Below, piece by piece: positions 1-10,171 of a stretch of 64,000 bases of DNA. The DNA is taken from positions 3,038,001-3,102,000 of the forward strand of contig NZ_CP014578.1 in NCBI RefSeq assembly GCF_001634365.1, read 5' to 3'. How positions within the stretch are numbered: position 1 is the first letter of the stretch; the number at the start of each line of letters is the position of its first letter. Source of the stretch: Paraburkholderia phytofirmans OLGA172. GTDB lineage: Bacteria > Pseudomonadota > Gammaproteobacteria > Burkholderiales > Burkholderiaceae. Under the pieces are notes generated by a model, which was not told where the DNA came from, did not search any database, and was given only the letters and a program-made list of their open reading frames with translations. A program made the translations under genes and the position numbers.

Positions 1-50
1 CATGGCGCGCCTCGTCAGCGGCAGAGCATCGCTCACGGTCCGCGCGGTGC

Positions 51-794
51 TTAGACCGGCACCGGCGGTTCTTCGTGCAAGACGCCGTCGCGCAGCCGCA
101 TGATCCGGTCACAGCGTCCGGCCAGTTCCGGATCGTGCGTGACGATCACGAAACTGGTGTCGAGCGTTTGCGACAGTTCGAGCATCAGGTTGAACACAGT
201 GTCGGCGGTGCCGCCGTCCAGATTGCCGGTGGGTTCGTCGGCGAGCACACAGGCGGGCTTGGTAACCAAGGCCCGCGCGATTGCCACACGTTGGCGCTCG
301 CCGCCCGACAGTTCACCCGGACGATGCTTCGCCCGATGCCCCATGCCGACCCGCTCCAGTACCGCGAGCGCTTCGCGCCGCGCGGCTTCGGTCGTCATGC
401 GGCGAATCCGCAGCGGCATCGCGACGTTGTCGAGCGCGGTGAATTCCGGCAGCAGATGGTGGAACTGGTACACGAAACCGAGTGCGCGATTGCGCAGGTC
501 GTTCCGTTCACGCTCGGAGAGCTTCGTAAACGGCTTGCCCATTACGGAGACATGGCCGGCGCTCGGATCGTCGAGGCCGCCGAGCACATGCAGCAGCGTG
601 CTCTTGCCGGACCCCGACGCGCCGACGATCGCCAGTTTTTCGCCGCGCCGCACGTTCAATTGCGCGTTGTTAAGCACCTGCACATTGAGACCACCCTGCA
701 CGAACGACTTCGAAATGCCGGTTGCTTCCAGCACGTAGGGATGCAGCGCGGTGTCTTCTGAGACCATGGATAAATTGGCGGAACGGTCATTCAT
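51..794 (-). CDS. lolD: Lipoprotein-releasing ABC transporter ATPase LolD
   Basis: This is the ATPase of the inner-membrane LolCDE machine, which extracts outer-membrane lipoproteins and passes them to the carrier LolA. The 247-residue product shows a Walker A motif (GASGSGKST), the ABC signature [15 protein letters not shown] and a Walker B motif followed by the D-loop ([10 protein letters not shown]). The frame stays open upstream, but the start at MNDRSANL gives the usual family length and overlaps the end of lolC by 8 bases, which suggests translational coupling. A later start at MVSEDT (767) is possible. The MacB/LolD family is broad, but adjacency to lolC supports LolD. The next gene downstream lies beyond the left edge of the window. 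Confidence 0.93.
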   Translation of the reverse strand: MNDRSANLSMVSEDTALHPYVLEATGISKSFVQGGLNVQVLNNAQLNVRRGEKLAIVGASGSGKSTLLHVLGGLDDPSAGHVSVMGKPFTKLSERERNDLRNRALGFVYQFHHLLPEFTALDNVAMPLRIRRMTTEAARREALAVLERVGMGHRAKHRPGELSGGERQRVAIARALVTKPACVLADEPTGNLDGGTADTVFNLMLELSQTLDTSFVIVTHDPELAGRCDRIMRLRDGVLHEEPPVPV

Positions 795-2040
795 AGCGCA
801 GTGCCTCCGCGGGACGGACTTTCGCACCACGCCAGCTCGGATAAAGGGTCGCCAGCGCCGACATCAGGAACGCGATGACGCCGATCCGCGCGACGTCGGC
901 GGGAATCAGCTCGGACGGCAGTTCGCTGATGAAATACACGGACGGCGGCAGGAACTGCACGCCGAGCAGATGCTCGATCATCGGCACGAGCCACGGAATG
1001 CTCCACGCAATCAGGCAGCCGAGCGCGACGCCGGTCGCCGTGCCGATAAAGCCGATCGTCACGCCCTGCACCACGAAAATCTTCATGATCGAACCGGGCT
1101 GCGCGCCGAGCGTGCGCAGGATCGCGATGTCAGCCTGCTTGTTGGTCACCGTCATCACGAGCGACGACACCAGATTGAACGCCGCCACTGCGATGATCAG
1201 CGTGAGGATGATGAACATCATGCGTTTTTCGATCTGCACTGCCGAGAACCAGGTCTTGTTCTGTTGGGTCCAGTCGCGGATGTACAAATCGCCGGACAAG
1301 CTGCGCGCCAGTTGATGCGCGACCTCCGGCGCCCGCTGCATGTCGGTCAGGCGCAGCCGCACGCCGGTCGGCGCGGGCAGCCGGAACAGCGCCTGCGCGT
1401 CCTTGATGTTGATCAGCGCGAGGGTGCTGTCGTATTCGTAATGCCCCGACTCGAAGATGCCCACCACCGTGAACTGTTTCAGCCGTGGCAGCATGCCGGC
1501 GGGTGTGATGGTGCCCTCGGGCGCGACCAGCGTGATCTTGTCGTTGACTGTCACACCGAGATTGGTGGCGAGGTCCGCGCCCAGCACGATGCCGAAGTCG
1601 CCCGGCACGAGGTCGGTCAGCTTGCCGCCCTTCATTTCGCGGCCGATATCGGACACGTCGGGCTCGAGCGTCGGTTCGACGCCGCGCAGCGCGACGCCGC
1701 TCACGGCGTCCTGGCGCGTGAGCAGCGCCTGCGCTTCGACATACGGCGCCGCGCCGATCACTTCCTTGTTCTGGCGCGCTTCCTGGGCGGTCAGTTGCCA
1801 GTTGGGCATCGAACCGGTCGGCGAAAAGATTTCGACGTGCGCCAGCACCGACAACATCCGGTCGCGCACTTCTTTCTGGAAACCGTTCATCACGGACAAC
1901 ACGACAATCAGCGCGGCGACGCCGAGCGCGATGCCCGACATCGACACGAGCGCGATGAAGGAAATGAAGCCGTTACCGGTCGTGCGTTTGCCGGCGCGGG
2001 TGTAGCGCCAGCCAATTTGCCATTCGTAGGGAAATTTCAA
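787..2040 (-). CDS. lolC: Lipoprotein-releasing system permease LolC/LolE
   Basis: Membrane subunit of the lipoprotein-release ABC transporter, partner of the LolD ATPase encoded immediately downstream. The 417-residue product starts [19 protein letters not shown], has one N-terminal membrane helix ([21 protein letters not shown]), a large periplasmic domain and three C-terminal helices in an FtsX/MacB-type permease domain. I chose the TTG start at 2040 because homology-like sequence begins exactly at [13 protein letters not shown]; the open frame reaching back to 2178 encodes unrelated, low-quality residues. Only one permease gene is present, so it may serve as both LolC and LolE (a LolF-like homodimer), but a second gene elsewhere cannot be excluded. 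Confidence 0.9.
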   Translation of the reverse strand: MKFPYEWQIGWRYTRAGKRTTGNGFISFIALVSMSGIALGVAALIVVLSVMNGFQKEVRDRMLSVLAHVEIFSPTGSMPNWQLTAQEARQNKEVIGAAPYVEAQALLTRQDAVSGVALRGVEPTLEPDVSDIGREMKGGKLTDLVPGDFGIVLGADLATNLGVTVNDKITLVAPEGTITPAGMLPRLKQFTVVGIFESGHYEYDSTLALINIKDAQALFRLPAPTGVRLRLTDMQRAPEVAHQLARSLSGDLYIRDWTQQNKTWFSAVQIEKRMMFIILTLIIAVAAFNLVSSLVMTVTNKQADIAILRTLGAQPGSIMKIFVVQGVTIGFIGTATGVALGCLIAWSIPWLVPMIEHLLGVQFLPPSVYFISELPSELIPADVARIGVIAFLMSALATLYPSWRGAKVRPAEALRYE

Positions 2041-2246
2041 GCGAATCCTTTTCTGCGTTCTTCGGCTTTCTGCTGCGTACGACGGCGCGAAGCGCCTGCC
2101 GTGCGGCCCGAGCGTCGTAATCATTGGTGTCGCGGCGGAGCGGATGGTTCCGGTATGGGCAAGCGCGAAGTTTGCCATACAAAGCCGCGGACTCGCGCAA
2201 TGGCGCTCTGGAGCCGGCCTCAGGCAGACAAGCCGGCGACGCTGGA

Positions 2247-3347
2247 TCAGGCCATATCCGCCATCGCGGTCTTGAAACGCAGCCGCTTCGCCGCGCCGGG
2301 CTTCAGCCGCAGCGCAGGCTGCTCAACGAGGTGCCAACTAAGCCAGGCAAGCCCCGTGCACAGAATCATCGTCACGCAGAACATCGGCCATGGCATCACT
2401 TTCGGCCAGTACCAGCTCAGCAGCTTCTGCACAGGCCAGCCATACAGATACAGCCCGTACGACAGATCGACGTAGCCGCCACTGCGAACGCGCCGCAGCG
2501 CGGGCATCGCAGCCACGCCGAACACCACGTAGGCGCCGGCCAACAGCACGCCCGGCCGCAGCCACTCCGGATAGAACAGCGACCAGGCCAGCACGGCGAA
2601 GGCCACCACCCAGCCCGTCAGCGTATAGCGGATGCGTTCGCGGAACAGGAAAAAACAGCTTCCAGTCAGGAACAGCGCCGCGAACCACGCCATGTAATCG
2701 GACACGCGCAGTGCCTTGAACCCGAACAACTGGTGCTGCGAATCGGTCGGACCGCTATCCGGCACCGTATAGCAGATCGCGGCGCCGACCAGCAGCGCGA
2801 TGACGAGGAAAATGCGCCGGCGGCTGAACAAGCCGATGCAGCCGCACAACATCGCCACCAGATAGCAGCGAAATTCGAACGAGATCGTCCACATGGCGCC
2901 GTTCACGGTCTCGACCGGGGTACCGGCAAACACGCGCGGCGCCTGCGGCTCATGCAGAAGCAGAAGTCCACGCAGGAAGCCGCCCAGATCGAGACCCCGG
3001 AAATACTGAGCCGGGTCGGCGCCGAGTGGACCCACAATCAACACCGAAACCAGCGACGCGACGATAAAGCCCGGATACAGACGCAGCACGCGACGGGCGA
3101 GAAAACGCCCGGCCGAGGGATCATTCACCCAACTGCGCGTAATCAGATAACCGCTGATGAGAAAGAAACCGTCGACTCCGAGGCTGCCAGGCGTGGTCGT
3201 GCGCACGAGCGCCTGAACCGGGTCGGCAAAACCCAATAAGGCAAAGCTGTGCGAGAAAATAACGAAGATCGCAAACAGCAAACGTAAAACGTCGAAGTTG
3301 AGTAAATGCCCCGATACAGCAAGGTCTGAAGAGTGGATCACTTTCAT
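2247..3347 (-). CDS. Acyltransferase family 3 membrane protein
   Basis: Integral membrane acyltransferase of the Acyl_transf_3 family, whose members O-acetylate (or otherwise acylate) surface polysaccharides and lipids. The 366-residue protein has about ten hydrophobic segments. The family hallmarks are near the N-terminus: the NFDVLRLLFAIFVIFSHSFAL helix with its conserved R and H, then the GVDGFFLISGYLI segment and an arginine-rich loop (FLARRVLRLYP). The C-terminus is short and basic. No glycan-synthesis genes flank it, so the acceptor is unknown. It stands alone between lolC and a small orphan gene on the same strand. Confidence 0.85.
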   Translation of the reverse strand: MKVIHSSDLAVSGHLLNFDVLRLLFAIFVIFSHSFALLGFADPVQALVRTTTPGSLGVDGFFLISGYLITRSWVNDPSAGRFLARRVLRLYPGFIVASLVSVLIVGPLGADPAQYFRGLDLGGFLRGLLLLHEPQAPRVFAGTPVETVNGAMWTISFEFRCYLVAMLCGCIGLFSRRRIFLVIALLVGAAICYTVPDSGPTDSQHQLFGFKALRVSDYMAWFAALFLTGSCFFLFRERIRYTLTGWVVAFAVLAWSLFYPEWLRPGVLLAGAYVVFGVAAMPALRRVRSGGYVDLSYGLYLYGWPVQKLLSWYWPKVMPWPMFCVTMILCTGLAWLSWHLVEQPALRLKPGAAKRLRFKTAMADMA

Positions 3348-3558
3348 TGGTCTGTTTTTGTTTTGTAATCGTTATTCGCGGTGAATCGCGTGGCGGCGGA
3401 ATTCTAATGGAATTCCAAAACCTCACAAAGATCCTGGTTCGTCAGGCGTAGAAGAATTTTCCCGTACGGATTCGCGGCCGGCATGAAGCCACCTGCCCGG
3501 CGCTCCGCGCCCGGAGCGCTCGGAATGAACGCCGGCTAAGCGCCGGCCGCCGCATCGG

Positions 3559-3804
3559 CTAACACAGGTTGTAACGGCTGCGCAGTTCGTTGATGATGCG
3601 CGCCGCCACGCTGTTGGCGGCATCGCGCACGTCCGCGTCCTTGCGGTCGCGGTGCAGGTGGTTGATGTCCCAATTGCAGCCCTCCTCATCCTCGACCGTT
3701 TCGTGGAAGCCGGTCGGAATCCATCCGGCGGTCGCCGGGTTCGCATCGAGGGCCTTGACGACCAGTTCAAGCAGTTCCTGCTCGGTTTTGAGTTCACGCG
3801 ACAT
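3559..3804 (-). CDS. Small conserved-looking hypothetical protein (81 aa)
   Basis: A short acidic, soluble protein beginning MSRELKTEQELLELVVKALDA. I do not recognise a family. It contains one distinctive stretch (EDEEGCNWDINHLHRD) and ends RSRYNLC with a terminal cysteine. The start at 3804 is preferred over upstream ATGs at 3816 and 3822 because a GGAG Shine-Dalgarno sequence sits about seven bases before it. Codon use looks like that of its neighbours. No function is proposed. Confidence 0.65.
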   Translation of the reverse strand: MSRELKTEQELLELVVKALDANPATAGWIPTGFHETVEDEEGCNWDINHLHRDRKDADVRDAANSVAARIINELRSRYNLC

Positions 3805-3956
3805 GCCGGTCTCCATCGTCATGTGCGCGGTGCCGCCGCGCGCGGCTGCTGCAACGTCCGCAGGGCGGCGAGCGCAAGCCGTCGCTGCCGCGGTTCGTCA
3901 AGCGGGGAGCTGAAGGTCTGAATACTCGCACTCTTTGCCCTACAATGCGCAGCATC

Positions 3957-5138
3957 ATGCCCGCCAACCGCCTCCATCTTCTCCTGCCCTTCGCGCTGCC
4001 CGCCGCAGCGGACGCCTCCACCGCCCTGCACGACATCCAGAGTCCGGCCCTCGACCGGCTGATCGCCCGCGCGACGCTGGTCGAACGGGTGATCGGCGAA
4101 GATTTTCAGCGCACGCTGCCGCACGAGCGCTGGGTGGCGCGCCAGTTCGGCGCGCTGCCGAGCGGCGCGGCGGCCGCCGACGAAGCACCGCTTGCCCCGT
4201 ACATGCTGCGCGCCGACGGCGGCGACCCTGGCCCCGCCACGTGGGCTTGTGTGCAACCGGTGCATGTTCGCATCGCGCACGACCATCTGGTGCTGATCGA
4301 TCCGGCCTCGCTCGAACTGTCCGACGACGAAGCCAGTGTGCTGCTGGCGGTCGCCCGGCCGTTGATCGAGGAACTCGGCGTGCGCATCGAAGCGCCTAAG
4401 CCCGCCCGCTGGTACCTGTCGGGCGACGGCTTCGGCACGCTGGCAGGGGCGTCGCCGTTGCGCGCGAGCGGCCGCAACATCGAAATCTGGCTGCCGCACG
4501 AGGCGCACTCCGGCGAGCGGTCGCGCGCCTGGATGAAGCTGCAAAACGAAGTGCAGATGGCGTGGTTCGAGCATCCGGTCAATGAAGCGCGCGAGGCGCG
4601 TGGCCTGCCGGCCGTCAACTCGATCTGGTTTCACGCACAGGGCGCGGCGCAACCCGTGACGAGCCCGTTCGCGCGGGTCTTCTCCGATGCGGCGGCCACG
4701 CGGGGGCTCGCCATGACGGCGGGTGTCGACGTGGGCGCACCGCCGACGTCCTTCGCGGCGCTGATGGCAGCTCGCGCTGCGGGGGGTGCTTCAGGTACCG
4801 CTTCGGGTCACATACCTAGCGGCGTATCCGCGAACACGAATACCAACGCAAACGCAAACGCCAACGCCAACGCCAACGCGAACGGCGCCACGCTAGTCGA
4901 ACTCGATCCCTTCTCCGTGCCCTACATCGAGCAGGACTGGGCGCGCTGGAACGACGCCTTCGCCGCGTTGCAAACCGACTGGTTCGAACCGGCGCTGACA
5001 GCACTGCAGTCGGGCCAGCTTGGCGAACTGGGCCTGACGCTGTGCGGCGACACCGGTTCGGTGACGCTCACGGTCACACGTGGCGACCTGCGCAAATTCT
5101 GGCGGCGGCGCGTGCTCGCCTCGCTCTTCATCGAATGA
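3957..5138 (+). CDS. RpfE-type / COG4255-like protein upstream of recJ
   Basis: A 393-residue cytosolic protein beginning MPANRLHLLLPFALPAA. By position (16 bp before recJ) and sequence flavour it corresponds to the proteobacterial proteins annotated as RpfE-type regulators or distant phosphoglycerate-mutase relatives; its biochemical role is not established. An in-frame ATG lies at 3945, but it overlaps a TACAAT -10-like hexamer (3941-3946), so translation from 3957 is more plausible and the mRNA could be nearly leaderless. The protein carries a low-complexity Asn-Ala repeat at about residues 297-310 encoded by a hexanucleotide array. It is likely co-transcribed with recJ. Confidence 0.6.
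   Translation: MPANRLHLLLPFALPAAADASTALHDIQSPALDRLIARATLVERVIGEDFQRTLPHERWVARQFGALPSGAAAADEAPLAPYMLRADGGDPGPATWACVQPVHVRIAHDHLVLIDPASLELSDDEASVLLAVARPLIEELGVRIEAPKPARWYLSGDGFGTLAGASPLRASGRNIEIWLPHEAHSGERSRAWMKLQNEVQMAWFEHPVNEAREARGLPAVNSIWFHAQGAAQPVTSPFARVFSDAAATRGLAMTAGVDVGAPPTSFAALMAARAAGGASGTASGHIPSGVSANTNTNANANANANANANGATLVELDPFSVPYIEQDWARWNDAFAALQTDWFEPALTALQSGQLGELGLTLCGDTGSVTLTVTRGDLRKFWRRRVLASLFIE
4845..4886 (+). repeat. Hexanucleotide repeat (AACGCN)7 inside the RpfE-like gene
   Basis: Seven consecutive AAC-GCN hexamers (the last is AACGGC) encode an Asn-Ala run. The unit is six bases, so copy-number change would lengthen or shorten the linker without shifting frame. Confidence 0.9.
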
Positions 5139-5154
5139 TCCACGGCCTTTCCGA

Positions 5155-6861
5155 ATGACTCGAATCGTTACGCGCGCCGGCTCGCCTGTCGACGCCGAAG
5201 TTCTCACCCGCCATGGCCTGCATCCGGTGCTTGCGCGCCTGTATGCCGCGCGCGGCGTGTGCATGCCCGATGAAATCGAAACCGGTCTCGCGCGGCTCGT
5301 GCCGCCTGCCGCGCTCAAGGGCTGCGAAGACGCCGCGGCGCTGCTCGCCGATGCGATTCAGAGCAAACGCCGCATGCTAGTGGTCGCGGACTACGACTGC
5401 GACGGCGCCACCGCCTGCGCGGTCGCAGTGCGCGGGCTGCGCATGTTCGGCGGCCAGATCGAGTATCTGGTGCCGAACCGCTTCGAGTACGGTTATGGCC
5501 TGACGCCCGAGATCGTCGCGCTAGCCGCCCGCAGCGCGTCGGGCAAGCCGGAACTGCTGATTACGGTCGATAACGGTATCGCCAGCGTCGACGGCGTGGC
5601 AGCGGCCAATGCGCTCGGCATCGACGTGCTGGTCACCGACCATCACCTCCCCGGCGACGAACTGCCGGCTGCACGCGCCATCGTCAATCCGAACCAGCCG
5701 GGCTGCACATTCCCGAGCAAGTGCATCGCAGGTGTCGGCGTGATGTTTTATGTGCTGCTGGCATTGCGCGCGGAATTGCGCCGCCGCGGCGCCTTCAACG
5801 ACGCTTTCCCTGAGCCGCGCCTGGATGGTCTACTCGATCTGGTCGCGCTCGGCACGGTCGCCGACGTGGTCAAGCTCGACGGCAATAACCGCGTGCTGGT
5901 CGCGCAAGGTCTGCAGCGGATTCGCAAAGGCAAGATGCAGCCAGGCATCGCCGCCCTCTTTCGCGCCGCTGCGCGCGACGCCCGCAGCGCCTCGGGTTTC
6001 GACCTCGGCTTCGCGCTCGGCCCGCGCCTGAACGCGGCCGGCCGCCTGTCGGACATGTCGCTCGGAATCGAGTGTCTGACCACCGACGACATCGGCCGCG
6101 CATGGGATCTCTCGCAGCAGCTCGACACCATGAACCGCGAGCGCCGCGAAATCGAAGCCGGCATGCAGCAGCAGGCGCTCGAAGACCTCTCGGCGATCAA
6201 TCCTGACGGCGCGACCACCATCACGCTGTTCAATCCGAGTTGGCACCAGGGGGTGATCGGCATCGTCGCCGGGCGGTTGAAGGAGAAATTCCACCGGCCG
6301 TCGTTCACATTCGCGCTCGCCGACGACAGCGGCCAACTCGTCAAGGGCTCCGGCCGTTCGATCTCGGGCTTCCATCTGCGCGACGCGCTCGATCTGATTT
6401 CGAAGCGCGAGCCTGGCCTGATCGTCAAATTCGGCGGCCACGCGATGGCCGCGGGCCTGACGATCGCCGCCGCCGACGTGCCGCGCTTTACGGCCGCGTT
6501 CGAGGCAGTAGGCCGCGAATGGCTCTCTGAAGAAGCGCTGTCGCGCACGGTGGAAACCGACGGCGAACTCGAAGACGCCTATTTCACGCCGCAATTCGTC
6601 GAAATGCTCGACGCCGCCGTATGGGGCCAGGGCTTTCCGGCGCCGGTGTTTTCCGGCGAATTCGATATCGCGTCACAGGCGCTGGTCAAAGACAAACATC
6701 TGAAGCTGCAACTCGTGCGCGGCCGCCAGCGTTTCAACGCGATCTGGTTCAATCACACCGACACGCTGCCCGCGCGCACCACCGTTGCATACCGGTTGGC
6801 CAGCGACACGTGGAATGGCGTGTCGCGAGTGCAATTGATCGTCGAGCACGCGGCGAGCTGA
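5155..6861 (+). CDS. recJ: Single-stranded-DNA-specific exonuclease RecJ
   Basis: 5'-3' exonuclease acting on single-stranded DNA in RecF-pathway recombination and mismatch repair. The 568-residue product has the DHH phosphoesterase motifs in order: VVADYDCDGATA (motif I), ITVDNGIA (motif II), VTDHHLPGD (the DHH motif) and GTVADVV (motif IV). The DHHA1 domain follows with GSGRSISGFHLRDAL and GGHAMAAGL. The ATG at 5155 gives the normal N-terminus (MTRIVTRAG); the frame is open upstream only because it overlaps the previous gene in another frame. It is followed by prfB and lysS, the same order as in enterobacteria. Confidence 0.95.
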   Translation: MTRIVTRAGSPVDAEVLTRHGLHPVLARLYAARGVCMPDEIETGLARLVPPAALKGCEDAAALLADAIQSKRRMLVVADYDCDGATACAVAVRGLRMFGGQIEYLVPNRFEYGYGLTPEIVALAARSASGKPELLITVDNGIASVDGVAAANALGIDVLVTDHHLPGDELPAARAIVNPNQPGCTFPSKCIAGVGVMFYVLLALRAELRRRGAFNDAFPEPRLDGLLDLVALGTVADVVKLDGNNRVLVAQGLQRIRKGKMQPGIAALFRAAARDARSASGFDLGFALGPRLNAAGRLSDMSLGIECLTTDDIGRAWDLSQQLDTMNRERREIEAGMQQQALEDLSAINPDGATTITLFNPSWHQGVIGIVAGRLKEKFHRPSFTFALADDSGQLVKGSGRSISGFHLRDALDLISKREPGLIVKFGGHAMAAGLTIAAADVPRFTAAFEAVGREWLSEEALSRTVETDGELEDAYFTPQFVEMLDAAVWGQGFPAPVFSGEFDIASQALVKDKHLKLQLVRGRQRFNAIWFNHTDTLPARTTVAYRLASDTWNGVSRVQLIVEHAAS

Positions 6862-7058
6862 AGCGGCGGCGAGGTTCCCGCGCGAGCGCCTCTAGTGTGC
6901 GGCTTGCGCGCAGCCAACGTTCCGCCCGCCTTGCGCGCAAAGCGTCGAAAATCACTGCAAAATCAACCCCAAACCCGCGCCGGATTGCTCACAAGCCTCC
7001 GGCGCGGGGCGCCGATCGGCTATAATTTCCCCTTTTTACGAAGCTATAAAAGATCGAC

Positions 7059-8163
7059 ATGGAAGCGGAACGTCTCAACGCGATCGAAGCCTCTCTGGCG
7101 GACCTGCGCACGCGCGCGGACTCGCTACGGGGGTATCTTTGACTACGACGACAAGGCATTACGTCTGATCGAAGTCAACCGGGAGCTCGAAGACCCGGAC
7201 GTCTGGAACGACTCGAAGCACGCCCAGGCCCTCGGCCGGGAAAAAAAACTGCTCGACGACACCGTCGGCAAACTCACGTCACTCGATAACGACTTGCGCG
7301 ATGCGCAGGACCTGTTCGACATGGCCCGCGAAGAAGACGACGAGGAAACCCTCGTCGCCTGCGAATCAGACGCGCAAGGCATCGAACAACGTGTCGCCGA
7401 CATGGAATTCCGCCGGATGTTCGCGAATCCGGCCGACCCGAACAACGCTTTCCTCGACATTCAAGCCGGCGCCGGCGGCACTGAAGCGTGCGACTGGGCG
7501 TCCATGCTGCTGCGCCAGTACCTGCGCTACTGCGAGCGCAAGGGCTTCAAGACCGAAATACTGGAACAGACCGAAGGCGACGTCGCGGGCATCAAGAACG
7601 CCACGATCAAGATCGAAGGCGAATACGCCTACGGCTTTTTGCGCACCGAAACCGGCGTGCACCGCCTCGTGCGCAAGTCGCCGTTCGATTCGTCGGGTGG
7701 CCGCCATACGTCGTTCTCGTCGGTGTTCGTGTACCCGGAAATCGACGATTCGATCGAAGTCGACATCAACCCGGCCGATCTGCGCGTCGACACGTACCGC
7801 GCGTCCGGCGCGGGCGGTCAGCACATCAACAAGACCGATTCGGCGGTGCGGATTACGCACATGCCATCGGGCATCGTCGTGCAGTGCCAGAACGACCGCT
7901 CGCAGCACCGCAACCGCGCCGAAGCCATGGCCATGCTGAAATCGCGCCTGTACGAAGCGGAAATCCGCAAACGCCAGGCCGAGCAGGACAAGCTCGAAGC
8001 CGGCAAGACCGATGTGGGCTGGGGTCACCAGATCCGCTCGTATGTGCTGGACAACAGCCGTATCAAGGACCTGCGCACCAACGTCGAAATCAGCAATACC
8101 AAGAGCGTGCTCGACGGCGACCTCGATCCGTTCATCAGCGCCAGCCTGAAACAGGGCGTCTAA
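7059..8163 (+). CDS. prfB: Peptide chain release factor 2 (programmed +1 frameshift)
   Basis: RF2 recognises UGA and UAA and triggers peptide release. The gene is read in two frames: 27 codons from ATG 7059 to an in-frame TGA at 7140-7142, then, after skipping one base at the CTT-TGA site, 340 codons from GAC 7141 to TAA 8161-8163, giving 367 residues. The second frame contains the RF2 stop-codon-recognition tripeptide SPF ([11 protein letters not shown]) and the catalytic GGQ loop ([17 protein letters not shown]). Annotating only the second frame would miss the N-terminus. The only Shine-Dalgarno candidate (AAAAGAT) is weak. Confidence 0.95.
7128..7142 (+). promoter_or_regulatory. prfB: prfB +1 programmed frameshift signal
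   Basis: The codons read CGG GGG TAT CTT TGA followed by C. The G-run (7129-7133) serves as the internal Shine-Dalgarno-like element just upstream of the slippery CTT, with the poor-context stop UGA-C after it. This is the classic RF2 autoregulatory site: low RF2 slows termination at the UGA and promotes +1 slippage. Confidence 0.95.
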
Positions 8164-8285
8164 GCGCAACCGGCGCGGCATGCATCGCATCGCCGCGCCG
8201 CCTCTTTTTACCGCCTGAGGTTTTTCACTGACTGGCCACCCGCATGTGGGGCACCCCGATGCGGGCCACCGAATACCAAATCATC

Positions 8286-9842
8286 ATGACCGAACCGACC
8301 CAGCCGAATGCGGCCCAGCCTAATGCGGCCCAGCCTAATGTCGTACCCGAGGTGGACGACAACAAGATCATGGCCGAACGCCGCGAAAAGCTGCGCGAAC
8401 TGCGTGAGCAAGGCGTCGCCTATCCGAACGATTTCCGCCCCACGCATCACGCCGAAGATCTGCAAACGCAGTACGCCGAGACCGACAAGGAAGCACTCGA
8501 AGCCAATCCGCTCGAAGTCGCGATCGCCGGCCGCATGATGCTCAAACGCGTGATGGGCAAGGCGAGCTTTGCGACCGTACGCGACGGTTCAGGTCAGATC
8601 CAGTTTTTCATTACGCCCGCAGACGTCGGCCAGGAAACGTACGACGCCTTCAAGAAGTGGGACATGGGCGATATTGTCGCGGCGCGCGGCGTGCTGTTCC
8701 GCACCAACAAGGGCGAGCTCTCGGTGCGTTGCACCGAACTGCGTTTGCTGTCGAAATCGCTGCGCCCGCTGCCGGACAAGTTCCACGGTCTGGCCGATCA
8801 GGAAATGAAGTACCGCCAGCGCTACGTCGACCTGATCGTCACGCCGGAAACGCGCAAGACGTTCGTCGCACGCACCAAGGCGATGTCGTCGATCCGCAAG
8901 TTCATGGCGGACGCCGACTTCATGGAAGTCGAAACGCCGATGCTGCACCCGATTCCGGGCGGCGCGGCGGCCAAGCCGTTCACCACGCACCACAACGCGC
9001 TCGACATGCAAATGTTCCTGCGCATCGCGCCGGAACTGTATCTGAAGCGCCTCGTGGTCGGCGGCTTCGAGCGTGTGTTCGAGATCAACCGTAACTTCCG
9101 CAATGAGGGCGTGTCGGTACGCCACAATCCGGAATTCACGATGATCGAGTTTTACGCGGCGTACACCGATTACAAGTGGATCATGGACTTCACCGAGCAA
9201 CTGATCCGCCAGGCGGCGATCGATGCGCTCGGCAGCGCGACGATCAGCTACCAGGGTCGTGAACTCGATCTGGCCACGCCCTTCCATCGCCTGACGATCA
9301 GCCAGGCGATCCAGAAGTACGCGCCGCAGTACACGGACGCACAACTCGGCGACGACGCATTCCTGCGCACGGAACTGAAGAAGTTCGGCGTCGATGCCTC
9401 GCAGCCGCAGTTCCTGAACGCGGGCGTCGGCGCGTTGCAGCTGGCGCTGTTCGAAGAGACCGCTGAATCGCAATTGTGGGAGCCGACTTTCATCATCGAC
9501 TACCCGATCGAGGTGTCGCCGCTGGCGCGCGCGTCGGACAAGTTCGACGGCATCACCGAGCGTTTCGAACTGTTCATCACGGGCCGTGAAATCGCCAACG
9601 GTTTCTCGGAGCTGAACGATCCGGAAGACCAGGCTGCCCGCTTCAAGAAGCAGGTCGACCAGAAAGACGCCGGCGACGAAGAAGCGATGTTCTACGACGC
9701 CGACTACATCCGCGCGCTGGAATACGGCATGCCGCCGGCCGGCGGTTGCGGCATCGGCATCGACCGCCTGGTGATGATGCTGACCGACAGCCCGAGCATT
9801 CGCGACGTGATTCTGTTCCCGCATCTGCGCCGCGAAGACTGA
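8286..9842 (+). CDS. lysS: Lysyl-tRNA synthetase, class II
   Basis: Charges tRNA-Lys with lysine. The 518-residue product has an N-terminal OB-fold anticodon-binding domain and a class II catalytic core: motif 2 appears as [20 protein letters not shown] and motif 3 as [18 protein letters not shown]. The start at MTEPTQPN follows the upstream ATG of the same frame at 8244; the later start is preferred because 8244 adds a non-family leader. The first 18 residues are a QPNAA repeat encoded by a 15-bp direct repeat. It follows prfB by 122 bp and ends at a strong terminator. Confidence 0.95.
   Translation: MTEPTQPNAAQPNAAQPNVVPEVDDNKIMAERREKLRELREQGVAYPNDFRPTHHAEDLQTQYAETDKEALEANPLEVAIAGRMMLKRVMGKASFATVRDGSGQIQFFITPADVGQETYDAFKKWDMGDIVAARGVLFRTNKGELSVRCTELRLLSKSLRPLPDKFHGLADQEMKYRQRYVDLIVTPETRKTFVARTKAMSSIRKFMADADFMEVETPMLHPIPGGAAAKPFTTHHNALDMQMFLRIAPELYLKRLVVGGFERVFEINRNFRNEGVSVRHNPEFTMIEFYAAYTDYKWIMDFTEQLIRQAAIDALGSATISYQGRELDLATPFHRLTISQAIQKYAPQYTDAQLGDDAFLRTELKKFGVDASQPQFLNAGVGALQLALFEETAESQLWEPTFIIDYPIEVSPLARASDKFDGITERFELFITGREIANGFSELNDPEDQAARFKKQVDQKDAGDEEAMFYDADYIRALEYGMPPAGGCGIGIDRLVMMLTDSPSIRDVILFPHLRRED
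8301..8340 (+). repeat. 15-bp direct repeat in the lysS 5' coding region
   Basis: Two and two-thirds copies of a 15-base unit (CAGCCTAATGCGGCC, with one C/G variation in the first copy) encode [13 protein letters not shown] at the extreme N-terminus of LysS, ahead of the conserved OB fold. The unit is a multiple of three. Confidence 0.85.
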
Positions 9843-9878
9843 TCGTTGCGTCGCTCGCCTCGACGGCTCGCAAAAAAT

Positions 9879-9906
9879 CGCCCGGCTCGATGCCGGGCGT
9901 TTTTTC
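9879..9906 (+). terminator. Rho-independent terminator after lysS
   Basis: Stem CGCCCGGC / GCCGGGCG (9879-9886 with 9892-9899) with a five-base loop, followed by TTTTTT. An A-run (9872-9877) precedes it, so it may also stop transcription from the other direction. Confidence 0.9.
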
Positions 9907-10171
9907 TTGAGGTGCATGAAAAACTCCGCCGGCTAAAACCTGACAGTTTGTAACCATCGGTAAAAGGCGCGTATCCGCCGCTGGGCCGCGGTTTTCTTAA
10001 GCTGCTGCGGACCCGCAAGAAATCAGGCACTCCGCCGCGCTGCGCGCAGCTTTGACGCGAAAGAGCCACGATGATTGCCGGGAAATGGTTACAAATTGAA
10101 ACCCTCCCGGGATCGATTTGTCCGACACTCAGTCTCAATAACAGTCGACTCTGCTCCAGACGGAGGCCAAC
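9907..10171. other. Intergenic region lysS to glycine-zipper gene
   Basis: No gene is seen in this 265-base stretch. It holds an 11-base sequence, TTTGTAACCAT (9947-9957), whose exact reverse complement lies at 10085-10095; the pair is 127 bp apart and could be regulatory sites for the downstream gene. No convincing -35/-10 pair was identified. Confidence 0.4.

Noticed and set aside
751..2475. Long plus-strand open frame (574 codons) opposite lolC
   Set aside because: It lies antisense to lolC and the acyltransferase gene, is Arg/His-rich and has no family-like sequence. High GC gives long antisense frames.
4845..4886. Phase-variable contingency locus
   Set aside because: The unit is six bases, so slippage keeps the frame and cannot switch the gene off.
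6895..7140. Upstream extension of the prfB second frame as its start
   Set aside because: Residues before the frameshift point in that frame are unrelated to RF2, while the 27-codon first frame gives the expected N-terminus.
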